NCBI RefSeq assembly: GCF_004340785.1
Contig: NZ_SLXS01000007.1
Location: 62,001 to 126,000 of the forward strand
Direction: 5' to 3'
From: Tumebacillus sp. BK434
GTDB taxonomy: Bacteria > Bacillota > Bacilli > Tumebacillales > Tumebacillaceae
Length of the DNA stretch: 64,000 nucleotides
The notes under the pieces were generated by a model, which saw only the letters and a program-made list of their open reading frames with translations, ran no database searches and was not told the DNA's origin. The translations under genes and the position numbers were made by a program. How positions within the stretch are numbered: the stretch's first letter is position 1; every line of letters starts with the position of its first letter. This document shows, piece by piece, positions 17,148-26,018 of the stretch.

Positions 17148-18158
17148 ATGGCAGACGTACAAGATCTGAAACATGATGCAGAGTTGTTCGATATTACGAT
17201 CGTAGGCGGCGGCCCGTGCGGCTTGTTCACCGCGTTCTATGCCGGGATTCGCGATGCGAAGACCAAGATCATCGATTCGCTTCCGCAGCTCGGCGGCCAA
17301 TTGGCGGAGCTGTATCCGGAGAAATATATCTACGATGTGGCGGGCTTCCCGAAAGTATTGGCGCGCGACCTCGTCAACAACTTGAAGGAGCAGGCGTTCC
17401 AATACAACCCGACCGTCTGCCTGAACGAGCGCGTCATCGGCCTCAAGAAGCTGGAAGACGGCACGTTCGAACTTACCACTAACACCACCGTGCACCGCTC
17501 GAAGACGGTGATCATCACCGCAGGTATCGGCGCTTTCACCCCGCGCTCCCTGCCGGCTGAGAACACCAAGGATTTCGAAGGCAAAGGCATCCATTACTTC
17601 ATCGACAACCTGCAAAGCCACCAGGGCAAGCAGGCGCTGGTGGTTGGCGGCGGCGACTCGGCGGTCGACTATGCGTTGATGCTCGAAGAAGTCTGCGACA
17701 AAGTGACCTTGATCCATCGCCGCGACCAGTTCCGCGCGCATGAAGAGTCGGTCAAAAAGCTGTACGATTCGAAAGTGGAAGTCAAAGTCTTCAACGAGCT
17801 GAAGGCGGTACACGGCGACGGCGCGCTGGAGAAGGCGGTGCTCGTCAACAACAAGGACAAGTCCACCGAAGAGATCGACGTCAACCTGATCATCGGCGCA
17901 CTTGGCTTCTCCGCGTCGCTCGGCCCGATCCTCGAATGGGGGCTGGAAGTGGAAGACAACATGATCGTCGTCAACACCAAGATGGAGACGAACATTCCGG
18001 GCATCTACGCGGCCGGCGACATCGTCACCTACCCGGGCAAGGTCAAGCTGATCGCGACCGGCTTTGGCGAAGCGCCGACTGCGGTCAACAACGCCAAGCA
18101 GTTCTTCGACCCGAATGCAAAGCTGCACCCGGGCCACTCCTCGAACCGCAAAGAATAG
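17148..18158 (+). CDS. Ferredoxin-NADP+ reductase, thioredoxin-reductase-like (YumC type)
   Basis: This 336-aa flavoprotein has an FAD-binding [14 protein letters not shown] near residue 23, a central NADPH-binding [13 protein letters not shown], and the C-terminal FAD motif [14 protein letters not shown]. It lacks the CxxC of thioredoxin reductase, as expected for the YumC-type ferredoxin/flavodoxin reductase that transfers electrons between NADPH and ferredoxin. ATG 17148 has GGAGGA (17135-17140) upstream. It is a single-gene unit with its own promoter, Spo0A-like box and terminator. Confidence 0.92.
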   Translation: MADVQDLKHDAELFDITIVGGGPCGLFTAFYAGIRDAKTKIIDSLPQLGGQLAELYPEKYIYDVAGFPKVLARDLVNNLKEQAFQYNPTVCLNERVIGLKKLEDGTFELTTNTTVHRSKTVIITAGIGAFTPRSLPAENTKDFEGKGIHYFIDNLQSHQGKQALVVGGGDSAVDYALMLEEVCDKVTLIHRRDQFRAHEESVKKLYDSKVEVKVFNELKAVHGDGALEKAVLVNNKDKSTEEIDVNLIIGALGFSASLGPILEWGLEVEDNMIVVNTKMETNIPGIYAAGDIVTYPGKVKLIATGFGEAPTAVNNAKQFFDPNAKLHPGHSSNRKE

Positions 18159-18170
18159 TTTCGGCTATCC

Positions 18171-18201
18171 AAGTTCACGCCGCACAGGCGTGAACTTTTT
18201 T
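18171..18201 (+). terminator. Rho-independent terminator
   Basis: AAGTTCACGCC pairs with GGCGTGAACTT around GCACA and is followed by TTTTT. Confidence 0.9.
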
Positions 18202-18202
18202 A

Positions 18203-18235
18203 TGGTATGATAAGCCTGTAATTTTTGTCGAAAAA
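18203..18235 (+). promoter_or_regulatory. Extended -10 promoter and Spo0A box before xseA
   Basis: TGGTATGAT (18203-18211) is an extended -10 element. TTTTTGTCGAAAAA (18222-18235) contains the octamer TTGTCGAA at 18225-18232 and matches the Spo0A box consensus well. It lies just after the expected start site, between promoter and gene. Confidence 0.5.
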
Positions 18236-18248
18236 GCGAGTTGATACC

Positions 18249-19613
18249 ATGCTGCAAACGAGAGAGCACATTCCGACCGTTTCCGAACTGACCGCGAAGA
18301 TCAAAGGGATGTTTGAATCGGACCCGCAGTTGCAAGACTGTTTTGTGAGGGGGGAGATTTCCAACTTCACCCACCATAGCAAAGGACATATGTATTTTAC
18401 GCTGAAAGATTCGCAGAGCCGGATCAAAAGCGTGATGTTTGCGGGGAACAACCGCTATTTGAAGTTCGTCCCGAAAGAGGGCATGAAGGTGATCGCGCAC
18501 GGCTATGTCTCGGTGTTTGACCGCGACGGCGCTTATCAGTTTTACGTCGATGACCTGCAGCCGGACGGGCTGGGCTCCTTGTTTCTCGCCTTTCAGCAGC
18601 TGAAAGAGCAGTTGGAGCGCGAAGGGCTGTTCGATCAGATGAACAAGAAGCCGATCCCGAAGTATCCGCGCGTGGTCGGCGTCGTCACCTCGCCGACGGG
18701 CGCGGCGGTGCGCGACATCATCACCACCATTCGCCGCCGCTATCCGGTGGCGCACATACTGCTTCATCCGGTCATCGTGCAGGGGCCGACAGCGGCCGCG
18801 TCGGTCGCCGATGCGATCGCAGCGATGAACGCATTGCAAGAAGTGGACGTGCTGATCGTCGGGCGCGGCGGGGGATCGCTCGAAGAGCTCTGGGCGTTTA
18901 ACGAAGAGCCGGTCGTGCGCGCGATCCATGCCTCGCAGATCCCGGTCATCTCGGCGGTGGGGCATGAGACCGATACGACCCTCTCCGATTTTGTGGCCGA
19001 CATCCGCGCTGCGACGCCGACCGCCGCGGCAGAGATCGCCGTGCCGAATCTCTACGACCTGAAGCAGCATGTCGACCAGCTGACCCACCGCCTGCAACGG
19101 GCGTTGGACGGCAAGATGCGCGACGCGAAACAGCGCCTGCACCGCATCGAGACTTCGACCGTCTTCACCCGCCCGACCCATCAGCTGCACCAGTGGCAGC
19201 AGGTGGTCGACAACGCGGAAGACCGGCTGCAGTTGGCGCTTACCAAGCTGTCCGGCCAAAGCGAGCGGCGCCTCTCTCAGCTCGAAGGACGACTGCTGCG
19301 GACAAGCCCGATCGAGCGGGCGAAACGCATGGATCAGACGCTGCACTATACGGTCGAGCGCCTGCAGCGCGCCGTTGCCGACCGGGTCGGCAAAGAACAA
19401 GGCAAGTTCGAACGGCTGCTCGACAAACTTGACGCGTTGAGCCCGTTGTCGGTGATGAAGCGGGGCTATTCCCTGACGTACACCGGGGACAGAAAGCGGC
19501 TGATCAAAAGCATCGACGACGTGCAGTTGGGCGACAAAGTGCAAGTGCGCGTCCAAGACGGCTGGGTCGACTGTTCAGTATGGGGACTGGAGGAGGAGAA
19601 AACGAATGGCTGA
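18249..19613 (+). CDS. xseA: Exodeoxyribonuclease VII large subunit
   Basis: This 454-aa protein has an N-terminal OB-fold (about residues 10-110, with SNFTHHSKGHMYFTLKD), the catalytic XseA domain with GRGGGSLEELWAFN and HETDTTLSDFVADIRAATPTA, and a long C-terminal coiled coil that binds many XseB subunits. ExoVII degrades single-stranded DNA. ATG 18249 fits the family; an in-frame TTG at 18225 falls inside the Spo0A-like box. It overlaps xseB by 8 nt. Confidence 0.96.
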   Translation: MLQTREHIPTVSELTAKIKGMFESDPQLQDCFVRGEISNFTHHSKGHMYFTLKDSQSRIKSVMFAGNNRYLKFVPKEGMKVIAHGYVSVFDRDGAYQFYVDDLQPDGLGSLFLAFQQLKEQLEREGLFDQMNKKPIPKYPRVVGVVTSPTGAAVRDIITTIRRRYPVAHILLHPVIVQGPTAAASVADAIAAMNALQEVDVLIVGRGGGSLEELWAFNEEPVVRAIHASQIPVISAVGHETDTTLSDFVADIRAATPTAAAEIAVPNLYDLKQHVDQLTHRLQRALDGKMRDAKQRLHRIETSTVFTRPTHQLHQWQQVVDNAEDRLQLALTKLSGQSERRLSQLEGRLLRTSPIERAKRMDQTLHYTVERLQRAVADRVGKEQGKFERLLDKLDALSPLSVMKRGYSLTYTGDRKRLIKSIDDVQLGDKVQVRVQDGWVDCSVWGLEEEKTNG

Positions 19614-19851
19614 CAGCAAAGAACAAGCGCAGGAACAGACATTTGAAGCGGCGCTGGAGCGCCTGGAAGCGATCGTGCGCGCGATGGAAGCGGGAGATCT
19701 GCCGCTGGAGAAGGCGATTTCCGAGTTTCAGGAAGGCATGCAGTTGGCGCGCGTCTGCCGCGAGAAGCTCGATCAGGCGGAACAGAAGATCGAGATGCTG
19801 GTCGCAGAAGCGGGCGGGCTGACCAAAAAATCTTTTCAAACAGAGGAATGA
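19606..19851 (+). CDS. xseB: Exodeoxyribonuclease VII small subunit
   Basis: This 81-aa helical protein contains the XseB core TFEAALERLEAIVRAMEAGDLPLEKAI. It forms a helical hairpin that packs on the XseA coiled coil. It overlaps xseA at its start and ispA at its end, so xseA-xseB-ispA are translationally coupled. Confidence 0.95.
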   Translation: MADSKEQAQEQTFEAALERLEAIVRAMEAGDLPLEKAISEFQEGMQLARVCREKLDQAEQKIEMLVAEAGGLTKKSFQTEE

Positions 19852-20753
19852 CAGAGACGATGAGCCAACAGGATCTCAAACTGTACCTTCACACGATGAG
19901 CGAGCGGATCGAGCAGGCGATGGACCTGCTCGTGCCGCCGAAAGCGCAATACCCGGAAGCGCTGTATCATGCGATGCGCTACTCGCTGTTCGCCGGAGGC
20001 AAACGCCTGCGCCCGGTGCTGACTTTGGCGACGGTCGAAGCGCTCGGCGGCGACGTGGAAGCAGCTCTGCCGGTCGCGGTGACGCTGGAGATGATCCACA
20101 CCTACTCGCTGGTGCACGATGACCTTCCGGCGATGGACGATGACGATTTCCGCCGCGGCAAGCCGACCAACCACAAAGTCTACGGCGAAGCGACGGCGAT
20201 CCTCGCCGGAGACGCGCTGCTGACCCAGGCGTTCCAAGTGTTGGGCACGATCGAAGCCAAAGGCCGCGAAGCGGTGCTCCTGCGCATCGTCGGCGAACTG
20301 GCGACGGCAGCCGGGTCGATCGGCATGGTCGCAGGCCAGATGGCCGACATGGAGAACGAAGGGATGAAGGCGGACGAAGAGCGCCTCGCTTTCATCCACG
20401 CGCACAAGACGGGCGCGCTGTTGACCGCGTCGGTGCGCATCGGGGCGATTTTTGCGGAAGCGGACGCAGACCAATTGCAAGCTCTGACCAGCTATGCGCA
20501 AAAAATCGGCCTCGCCTTCCAGATCGTCGATGACATCCTCGACGTGGTCGGCGAAGCGGAGAAGCTCGGCAAGGCGGTAGGCGCCGATGCCGCACACGGC
20601 AAATCGACCTACCCGGTGCTCTACGGGCTCGAAGAGTCCCGCGAGATGGTGCGCCGCCTGACTGCTGAAGCTCATCAGGCGCTGCAAAGCATCTCGCTCT
20701 GCACCAACCGTCTGCAGGAAATCGCCGACTGGCTGGTCAATCGAGACGTATAA
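19848..20753 (+). CDS. ispA: Farnesyl/geranylgeranyl diphosphate synthase (polyprenyl synthetase)
   Basis: This 301-aa trans-prenyltransferase has the first Asp-rich motif in LVHDDLPAMDDDD (about residue 88), GGKRLRPVL for pyrophosphate binding, and the second motif IVDDILD. It makes C15/C20 isoprenyl diphosphates from IPP and DMAPP, feeding menaquinone and undecaprenol synthesis; dxs, the first MEP pathway gene, is two genes downstream. The ATG at 19848 overlaps the xseB stop (ATGA); ATG 19860 is an alternative. Confidence 0.96.
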   Translation: MTETMSQQDLKLYLHTMSERIEQAMDLLVPPKAQYPEALYHAMRYSLFAGGKRLRPVLTLATVEALGGDVEAALPVAVTLEMIHTYSLVHDDLPAMDDDDFRRGKPTNHKVYGEATAILAGDALLTQAFQVLGTIEAKGREAVLLRIVGELATAAGSIGMVAGQMADMENEGMKADEERLAFIHAHKTGALLTASVRIGAIFAEADADQLQALTSYAQKIGLAFQIVDDILDVVGEAEKLGKAVGADAAHGKSTYPVLYGLEESREMVRRLTAEAHQALQSISLCTNRLQEIADWLVNRDV

Positions 20754-20759
20754 GATCAC

Positions 20760-20791
20760 AAGCACGCGGACATTCGTCCCGTGCTTTTTTT
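20760..20791 (+). terminator. Rho-independent terminator after ispA
   Basis: AAGCACG pairs with CGTGCTT, with an inner GGAC/GTCC stem, and is followed by a run of T. Confidence 0.9.
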
Positions 20792-20853
20792 CATAGAGCA
20801 GAGCGAAAGTACGCACACTAGCCTTACAAGGATTTTCCAAGGGAGGCTTGTTT

Positions 20854-21645
20854 GTGGAAGAATATCGCTTTCTATGGGCTCCGGTCGTGATCTTTGTCGC
20901 CGGCTTTTTCCTGCTGCGCCTTGCAGGAAAGCGGGCGGTGGCCAACATGTCCAGCTTTGATCTGTTCGTGGTCGCCGCGATGGGGGCTGCACTGGGCGGA
21001 TCGATCACCGTGCCGGGCAGTTTGAGCCTGACGCTGCTCGGGGTGCTGATGCTGGTGCTGACCTATCTCGGGTGGTCGTATCTGATGCTGAACAAAAACA
21101 TGCGGGTTATGATGGTCAACAAACCTTCCGTTTTGGTGCATAAAGGCCACATCAGCGAAACCGGGATGCGCGACGCGCGTATCACAATACCAGAACTGCT
21201 CGGGCACCTGCGGCTCAAAGGCTACCCTTCCCTGACCGATGTCGAGTTTGCGATCATGGAGGAGGCTGGCGAGATCTCGGTGATTCCCAAAGCGTCAGCC
21301 AGGCCGTTGCAACCGGGGGACTTGCAGCTTCACGTCCAGCCGACGCCGCGGCCGGTGCCGGTGATCATCGACGGCGACTGGATCGAAGACAACCTGCTGG
21401 CGCTCGGGTCGAACAAAAATGAAGTGATCATGAAGCTGCAGGCCCAAGGCGTGCTCGCAGCCAAGATCAAAGAGCTGACCCTCGTCACGCTCGACGAACA
21501 GGGGACGGTGTGGTATGACGCGCAAGACGCGTCTGTGGACGGACAAAAGGCCCCCCAACAGTATGCCAGTCCCCAGCAGGCGTTAACTGCTGTGCTCGCC
21601 CCGGAGGCCCGGCAGGCGACGGAGAAAAATAAGGCAGGTAAGTAG
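20854..21645 (+). CDS. DUF421 (YetF/YcaP family) membrane protein
   Basis: This 263-aa protein has three N-terminal membrane helices (residues about 8-75) followed by the conserved DUF421 soluble domain with VMMVNKPSVLVHKGHISE and LRLKGYPSLTDVEFAIME. Proteins of this family are small-domain membrane proteins, some linked to spores in Bacillus; their activity is not settled. GTG 20854 is preferred: GGGAGG at 20841-20846 precedes it by 7 nt, whereas TTG 20848 is too close. It sits between ispA and dxs, where Bacillus usually has none. Confidence 0.82.
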   Translation: MEEYRFLWAPVVIFVAGFFLLRLAGKRAVANMSSFDLFVVAAMGAALGGSITVPGSLSLTLLGVLMLVLTYLGWSYLMLNKNMRVMMVNKPSVLVHKGHISETGMRDARITIPELLGHLRLKGYPSLTDVEFAIMEEAGEISVIPKASARPLQPGDLQLHVQPTPRPVPVIIDGDWIEDNLLALGSNKNEVIMKLQAQGVLAAKIKELTLVTLDEQGTVWYDAQDASVDGQKAPQQYASPQQALTAVLAPEARQATEKNKAGK

Positions 21646-21655
21646 TTGGCAGGTG

Positions 21656-21664
21656 TGATATAAT
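21656..21664 (+). promoter_or_regulatory. Extended -10 promoter for dxs
   Basis: TGATATAAT (TG at 21656-21657, TATAAT 21659-21664) is a strong extended -10; no good -35 at 17 bp. Confidence 0.6.
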
Positions 21665-21727
21665 ATTGTCGTTTTCATCCAAGGCTCGCGTGCATCTACT
21701 CTACAAAAGAAGCGAGGCGGTAACTGC

Positions 21728-23623
21728 ATGTTGCTCGACAAAGTAAACTGCCCCTCTGATATAAAGCATTTATCGGTTGAACAACTGGGCATTCTGGCTG
21801 AAGAGATTCGCCATTTCCTGATCGAGAACCTGGCCACCACGGGCGGCCATTTCGGTTCCAACCTCGGCGTGGTCGAATTGACGCTGGCCTTACATCAAGT
21901 GTACAACTCGCCGGTTGACAAGATCATTTGGGACGTCGGTCATCAAGCCTATGTGCACAAGATTCTCACCGGACGCAAGCACCTGTTCCCGACGCTGCGC
22001 AAGTATAAGGGCATGTCCGGCTTCCCCAAGCGGGGCGAGTCGGAGCATGACATGTTCGATGTCGGACACTCCAGCACCTCGATCTCTGCGGCGCTCGGCT
22101 ATGCGATCGGACGGGATCTGAAAAAAGAAAACAGCAAGGTCGTCGCCGTGATCGGCGATGGCGCGATGACAGGCGGGATGGCGTTTGAGGCGCTCAATCA
22201 TGCCGGGCACGTCAAGTCGGACATGGTCGTCGTGCTCAACGACAACGAGATGTCGATCGCGACCAACGTCGGCGCGATCACCAACTACCTGACCAAGCTC
22301 CGCGTCGACCCGCACTACTCGTCGTTCAAGAAAGACCTCGCCAACTTGCTGCACAAGATCGGCAACGTCGGTGACAAGACGGAGAAGTACTTGAAACGCG
22401 TGCGCGACTCCTTCAAGACGCTGCTCGTGCCGGGCATGCTGTTCGAAGAGTTCGGCTTCACCTATATGGGGCCGATTGACGGGCATGACCTCGCGACCTT
22501 AAAAAAATATCTCGAACAGGCGAAAAACACCAAGGGGCCGGTGCTGCTGCACGTCGTCACCCAAAAAGGGAAGGGCTACGCGGTGGCAGCCGATGCGCCT
22601 GACAAGATGCACTCCGTCTCCGTCGGGTTCAACGCCAAGCCGGGCCATGCGCCGAAAGTGGTCAAACCGGCCGCGCCGACCTACACCAAGGTGTTTGGCG
22701 ACACGCTGATCAAACTGGCCCGCCAGAACCCGGACATCGTCGGGATCACCCCGGCGATGCCGATCGGCTCCGGCATGGTCAAATACGCCGAAGAATTCCC
22801 GGACCGCTTTTTCGACGTCGGCATCGCCGAGCAGCACGCCGGCACGTTTGCAGCCGGTCTGGCCTGCACGGGCAAACGTCCGGTGTTGGCGATCTACTCG
22901 ACGTTCTTGCAGCGCGCTTACGACCAAGTCATTCACGACATCTGCATTCAGAATCTGCCGGTCACGATCGCCATCGACCGCGCAGGGCTGGTCGGCGAAG
23001 ACGGGGAGACGCACCAAGGGGCGTTCGACGTCTCCTTCCTGCGCTGCATCCCGAACATCACGATTATGATGCCGAAGGACGAAAATGAGCTGCAGCACAT
23101 GCTGTACACGGCGACTGCGCATCAGGACGGCCCGGTGGCAGTCAGATACCCGCGCGGGAACGGCTACGGCGTGAAGATGGAGGAAGCGTTCAAGCAGATC
23201 GAGATCGGCAAGTCGGAAACGGTGCGCGAAGGCAAAGACGCGGCGATTCTGGCGCTGGGCCCGATGGTGCACGTCGCAGAACATGCGGCAGAACTGCTGG
23301 CGGCAGAAGGCGTGGAGGCGCGCGTGGTCAACATGCGCTTCGCCAAGCCGCTCGATGAGGAACTGCTGCTCGAACTGGCTGAGCGCGGCACGCCGATCGT
23401 CACGATCGAAGAAGCGGCGATCGCCGGGGGCCTCGGCTCTGCGATCCTCGAATTTTATGCGCAGCGGCGTATCACCGGCGTGGAGCTGTACCCGATGGGG
23501 CTGCCCGACATGTTCGTTGAACACGGCTCGCCGCAGCTGTTGCTTGATTCGGTCGGCCTGAACGCCGAATCGCTGGTCAGCTCGATCAAAACGATGGTGC
23601 CTTTGAAACAGAAGCGTGCCTGA
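21728..23623 (+). CDS. dxs: 1-deoxy-D-xylulose-5-phosphate synthase
   Basis: This 631-aa thiamine-diphosphate enzyme condenses pyruvate and glyceraldehyde-3-phosphate, the first step of the MEP isoprenoid pathway. It has GGHFGSNLGVVELTLALH, the TPP/Mg motif GDGAMTGGMAFEALNHAG...NDNEMSI, the transketolase central domain with DVGIAEQHAGTFAAGLA, and the C-terminal domain. Length is typical. A convincing promoter precedes it and a terminator follows. Confidence 0.98.
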   Translation: MLLDKVNCPSDIKHLSVEQLGILAEEIRHFLIENLATTGGHFGSNLGVVELTLALHQVYNSPVDKIIWDVGHQAYVHKILTGRKHLFPTLRKYKGMSGFPKRGESEHDMFDVGHSSTSISAALGYAIGRDLKKENSKVVAVIGDGAMTGGMAFEALNHAGHVKSDMVVVLNDNEMSIATNVGAITNYLTKLRVDPHYSSFKKDLANLLHKIGNVGDKTEKYLKRVRDSFKTLLVPGMLFEEFGFTYMGPIDGHDLATLKKYLEQAKNTKGPVLLHVVTQKGKGYAVAADAPDKMHSVSVGFNAKPGHAPKVVKPAAPTYTKVFGDTLIKLARQNPDIVGITPAMPIGSGMVKYAEEFPDRFFDVGIAEQHAGTFAAGLACTGKRPVLAIYSTFLQRAYDQVIHDICIQNLPVTIAIDRAGLVGEDGETHQGAFDVSFLRCIPNITIMMPKDENELQHMLYTATAHQDGPVAVRYPRGNGYGVKMEEAFKQIEIGKSETVREGKDAAILALGPMVHVAEHAAELLAAEGVEARVVNMRFAKPLDEELLLELAERGTPIVTIEEAAIAGGLGSAILEFYAQRRITGVELYPMGLPDMFVEHGSPQLLLDSVGLNAESLVSSIKTMVPLKQKRA

Positions 23624-23647
23624 TCAGATCCAAAGAGTTCATTCTTG

Positions 23648-23676
23648 CGGGTGGGACGCATGTCCCTCCCGTTTTT
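23648..23676 (+). terminator. Rho-independent terminator after dxs
   Basis: CGGGTGGGAC pairs with GTCCCTCCCG (one mismatch) and is followed by TTTTT. Confidence 0.75.
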
Positions 23677-23727
23677 AGTGAACGGTAACTACTAACGCAT
23701 CCTACAGAAGAACGAGGGAACGCTGTG

Positions 23728-24561
23728 ATGACCACTCCAAAACCGGGCGCTAAGGAGCGCCTCGATGTCCTGCTCGTAGAACTCGGGCATTTTGATTCGC
23801 GGGAAAAAGCGAAAGCGGCGATTATGGCCGGGCTGGTGCTGGTCGACAACGATCGGGTGGACAAGGCCGGCACGAAAGTCAAAGTCGAAGCGGCGATCAC
23901 CGTCAAAGGCGACCTGCACCCCTATGTCTCGCGCGGCGGGCTGAAGCTGGAGAAGGCGCTCAAGGAGTTCGACGTGGCGCTCGATGGCAAGGTCGTCGTC
24001 GACATCGGCGCATCGACAGGCGGCTTTACCGACTGCGCCTTGCAAAACGGTGCGAAGCAGGTCTACTCGGTCGATGTCGGCTACGGCCAGCTGGCCTGGA
24101 CGCTGCGCAACGACCCGCGCGTCGTCGTGATGGAGCGCACCAACTTCCGCCATCTGAAGCCGGAAGACCTCAAAGGCGAGACGCCGCAGATCGCCGTGAT
24201 GGACGTGTCGTTCATCTCGATCCGCCTGCTCTTGCCGGTGATCCAGTCGATTTTGACGGAGGACGGTCAGTTGCTCACCTTGATCAAACCGCAGTTTGAA
24301 GCGGGCCGCGAGCGCGTCGGGAAAAATGGGATCGTCCGCGACCCGGAGGTGCACCGCGATGTGCTGCAGCATGTGCTGGGCACGGCAGTGGCGCACGGCT
24401 GGCAGGTGCAAAAGGTGACCTTCTCACCGATCACCGGCGGAGATGGCAACATTGAATTTTTGGCGCACCTGACCAAGCAGGGCGAGGGGCTGGCTCCGGA
24501 AGCTCTGCAGACGGCGATCGACGGGATCATCTCCGAATCGCACAAGACACTGGAAAAATAA
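23728..24561 (+). CDS. tlyA: TlyA-family rRNA 2'-O-methyltransferase (YqxC, hemolysin A type)
   Basis: This 277-aa protein has an N-terminal S4 RNA-binding domain (ERLDVLLVELGHFDSREKAKAAI, residues about 10-70) and a C-terminal FtsJ-like methyltransferase domain with the SAM motif VDIGASTGGFTDC. TlyA of mycobacteria methylates ribose 2'-OH groups of 16S and 23S rRNA; the Bacillus homologue is YqxC. ATG 23728 is spaced 8 nt from GAGGGA; GTG 23725 is an alternative. Position between dxs and nadK/argR is the usual one. Confidence 0.9.
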   Translation: MTTPKPGAKERLDVLLVELGHFDSREKAKAAIMAGLVLVDNDRVDKAGTKVKVEAAITVKGDLHPYVSRGGLKLEKALKEFDVALDGKVVVDIGASTGGFTDCALQNGAKQVYSVDVGYGQLAWTLRNDPRVVVMERTNFRHLKPEDLKGETPQIAVMDVSFISIRLLLPVIQSILTEDGQLLTLIKPQFEAGRERVGKNGIVRDPEVHRDVLQHVLGTAVAHGWQVQKVTFSPITGGDGNIEFLAHLTKQGEGLAPEALQTAIDGIISESHKTLEK

Positions 24562-24587
24562 AAAGGATATTAACTCTCGTTCTCGAA

Positions 24588-24616
24588 TTGATTTGAGAGA
24601 TGGGAAACCCTATATA
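24588..24616 (+). promoter_or_regulatory. Probable promoter for nadK-argR-recN
   Basis: TTGATT (24588-24593), a 17-bp spacer and TATATA (24611-24616). Confidence 0.45.
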
Positions 24617-24639
24617 AAAAATGATTTTTCCTGATCATA

Positions 24640-24657
24640 GAGGAATTTTTATACCGC
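24640..24657 (+). promoter_or_regulatory. Candidate ArgR/AhrC operator (ARG box)
   Basis: The complement of this stretch reads GGTATAAAAATTCC, close to the Bacillus ARG box core GAATAAAAATTC. It lies between the promoter and nadK, upstream of argR in the same operon, so autoregulation is possible. Single short match; tentative. Confidence 0.35.
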
Positions 24658-24678
24658 ATCGAGAAGGAGGAGCCGAAG

Positions 24679-25536
24679 ATGAAGGTGATAGGGCTGTTGG
24701 TCAATCACACCAAGCCGATGGCGCAAGATGTGGCGCGCCGCCTGATCGAGATCATCGAGAAGCACGGCGCTGCCGCACGGATCGACGAGAAGACGGCGGA
24801 AACGGTCGGCCGCGACGACATCTGCCTGCCGCAGACCGAGTTTGCCGATCATGTCGATCTGCTGTTCGTGCTTGGCGGTGACGGCACGATTCTCGGCTTC
24901 GCGCGCAAATTTGCCAAGACCGGACTGCCCTTGCTCGGGATCAACATCGGTCATCTCGGCTTTCTGTCGGAAGCGGAACCGCAAGACCTCGAAGATTCGG
25001 TCAAGCGCGTTCTGGACGGCAATTATTGTTTGGAGAACCGCCTGATGCTGGAAGCGCAGGTCGAGCGCGGCGGCCAGGTGATCTATCAGGACCTGATCGC
25101 GCTCAACGAGATCGGGATTGTCAAAGACCGGTTCGGCACGATGGTGACCAACCGATTGTTTGTGGATGATATGTATGTCGACCAGTACACGGGCGACGGT
25201 CTGCTCGTCTCCACGCCGACCGGATCGACCGCCTACTCGCTGTCCTGCGGCGGTCCGATCGTCTCGCCGCACATCGACGTGATGCTGATCACGCCGATTT
25301 GCCCGCATACACTGCACTCGCGGCCGCTGGTGATCGCGGCCGGTCAAGAAGTGCGGGTCGAAGTGACCGGCACGCACGAAGAGATGGTGCTGCTCGTCGA
25401 CGGGCAGGATTTTCGCACTTTGGAGAACCATGATATCATCCGCGTGAAGCAAGCAGCTTACAAGACGAAGCTGATTAAATGGCGCGATCGCGAATTTTAT
25501 GAAGTGCTGCGCCGCAAGCTGCACAACGCGCCGTAA
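24679..25536 (+). CDS. nadK: NAD+ kinase
   Basis: This 285-aa enzyme phosphorylates NAD to NADP. It has the catalytic GGDGT at residues 66-70, the second conserved region with NEIGIVKDRFGTM, and TGDGLLVSTPTGSTAYSLS for NAD binding. GAGAAGGAGG upstream gives a strong ribosome site for ATG 24679. argR begins within 25 nt, so nadK and argR are co-transcribed, as in many Bacillota. Confidence 0.97.
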   Translation: MKVIGLLVNHTKPMAQDVARRLIEIIEKHGAAARIDEKTAETVGRDDICLPQTEFADHVDLLFVLGGDGTILGFARKFAKTGLPLLGINIGHLGFLSEAEPQDLEDSVKRVLDGNYCLENRLMLEAQVERGGQVIYQDLIALNEIGIVKDRFGTMVTNRLFVDDMYVDQYTGDGLLVSTPTGSTAYSLSCGGPIVSPHIDVMLITPICPHTLHSRPLVIAAGQEVRVEVTGTHEEMVLLVDGQDFRTLENHDIIRVKQAAYKTKLIKWRDREFYEVLRRKLHNAP

Positions 25537-25560
25537 ACGGTGAAGGAGTTTGATCGGAAC

Positions 25561-26007
25561 ATGAAGGGCCAACGCCTGCTGAAAATACGAGAGATCATCT
25601 CGACGCAAGATATAGAAACGCAAGAGGAACTGGTCGATAAATTGCGCCAAGCCGGGTTTCAGGTGACGCAAGCGACCGTCTCCCGCGACATCAAAGAACT
25701 GCACCTCGTGAAAACGCCGACGCAAAGCGGCACCTATAAATATTCGCTGCCGGCCGAGCCGAGCTACAACCCGGAGCAAAAGCTGCGCCGCATGCTGCTC
25801 GACTCGTTCGTTTCGATCGACCGCGCCGAGAACCTCGTCGTGATGAAAACGCTGCCCGGCAACGCTCATGCGGTCGGCGCGATCATCGACGCGCTGGACT
25901 GGTCGGAAGTGCTCGGCACCATCTGCGGCGATGACACTATCTTGATCATCGTGCGCACCAAAGAAGTGGCACCTGAGGTTGTGGGCCGCTTTCTCTCCTA
26001 CGTCTAG
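25561..26007 (+). CDS. argR: Arginine repressor
   Basis: This 148-aa protein is a full-length ArgR/AhrC. It has an N-terminal winged helix ([20 protein letters not shown] ... [14 protein letters not shown]) and a C-terminal arginine-binding oligomerisation domain with [15 protein letters not shown] and [14 protein letters not shown]. It represses arginine biosynthesis and activates catabolism with arginine as corepressor. ATG 25561 matches the homologues, and GAAGGAG lies upstream. The genes after it (recN, spoIVB, spo0A) are in the classic order. Confidence 0.97.
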   Translation: MKGQRLLKIREIISTQDIETQEELVDKLRQAGFQVTQATVSRDIKELHLVKTPTQSGTYKYSLPAEPSYNPEQKLRRMLLDSFVSIDRAENLVVMKTLPGNAHAVGAIIDALDWSEVLGTICGDDTILIIVRTKEVAPEVVGRFLSYV

Positions 26008-26018
26008 GGGGTCTGCCC

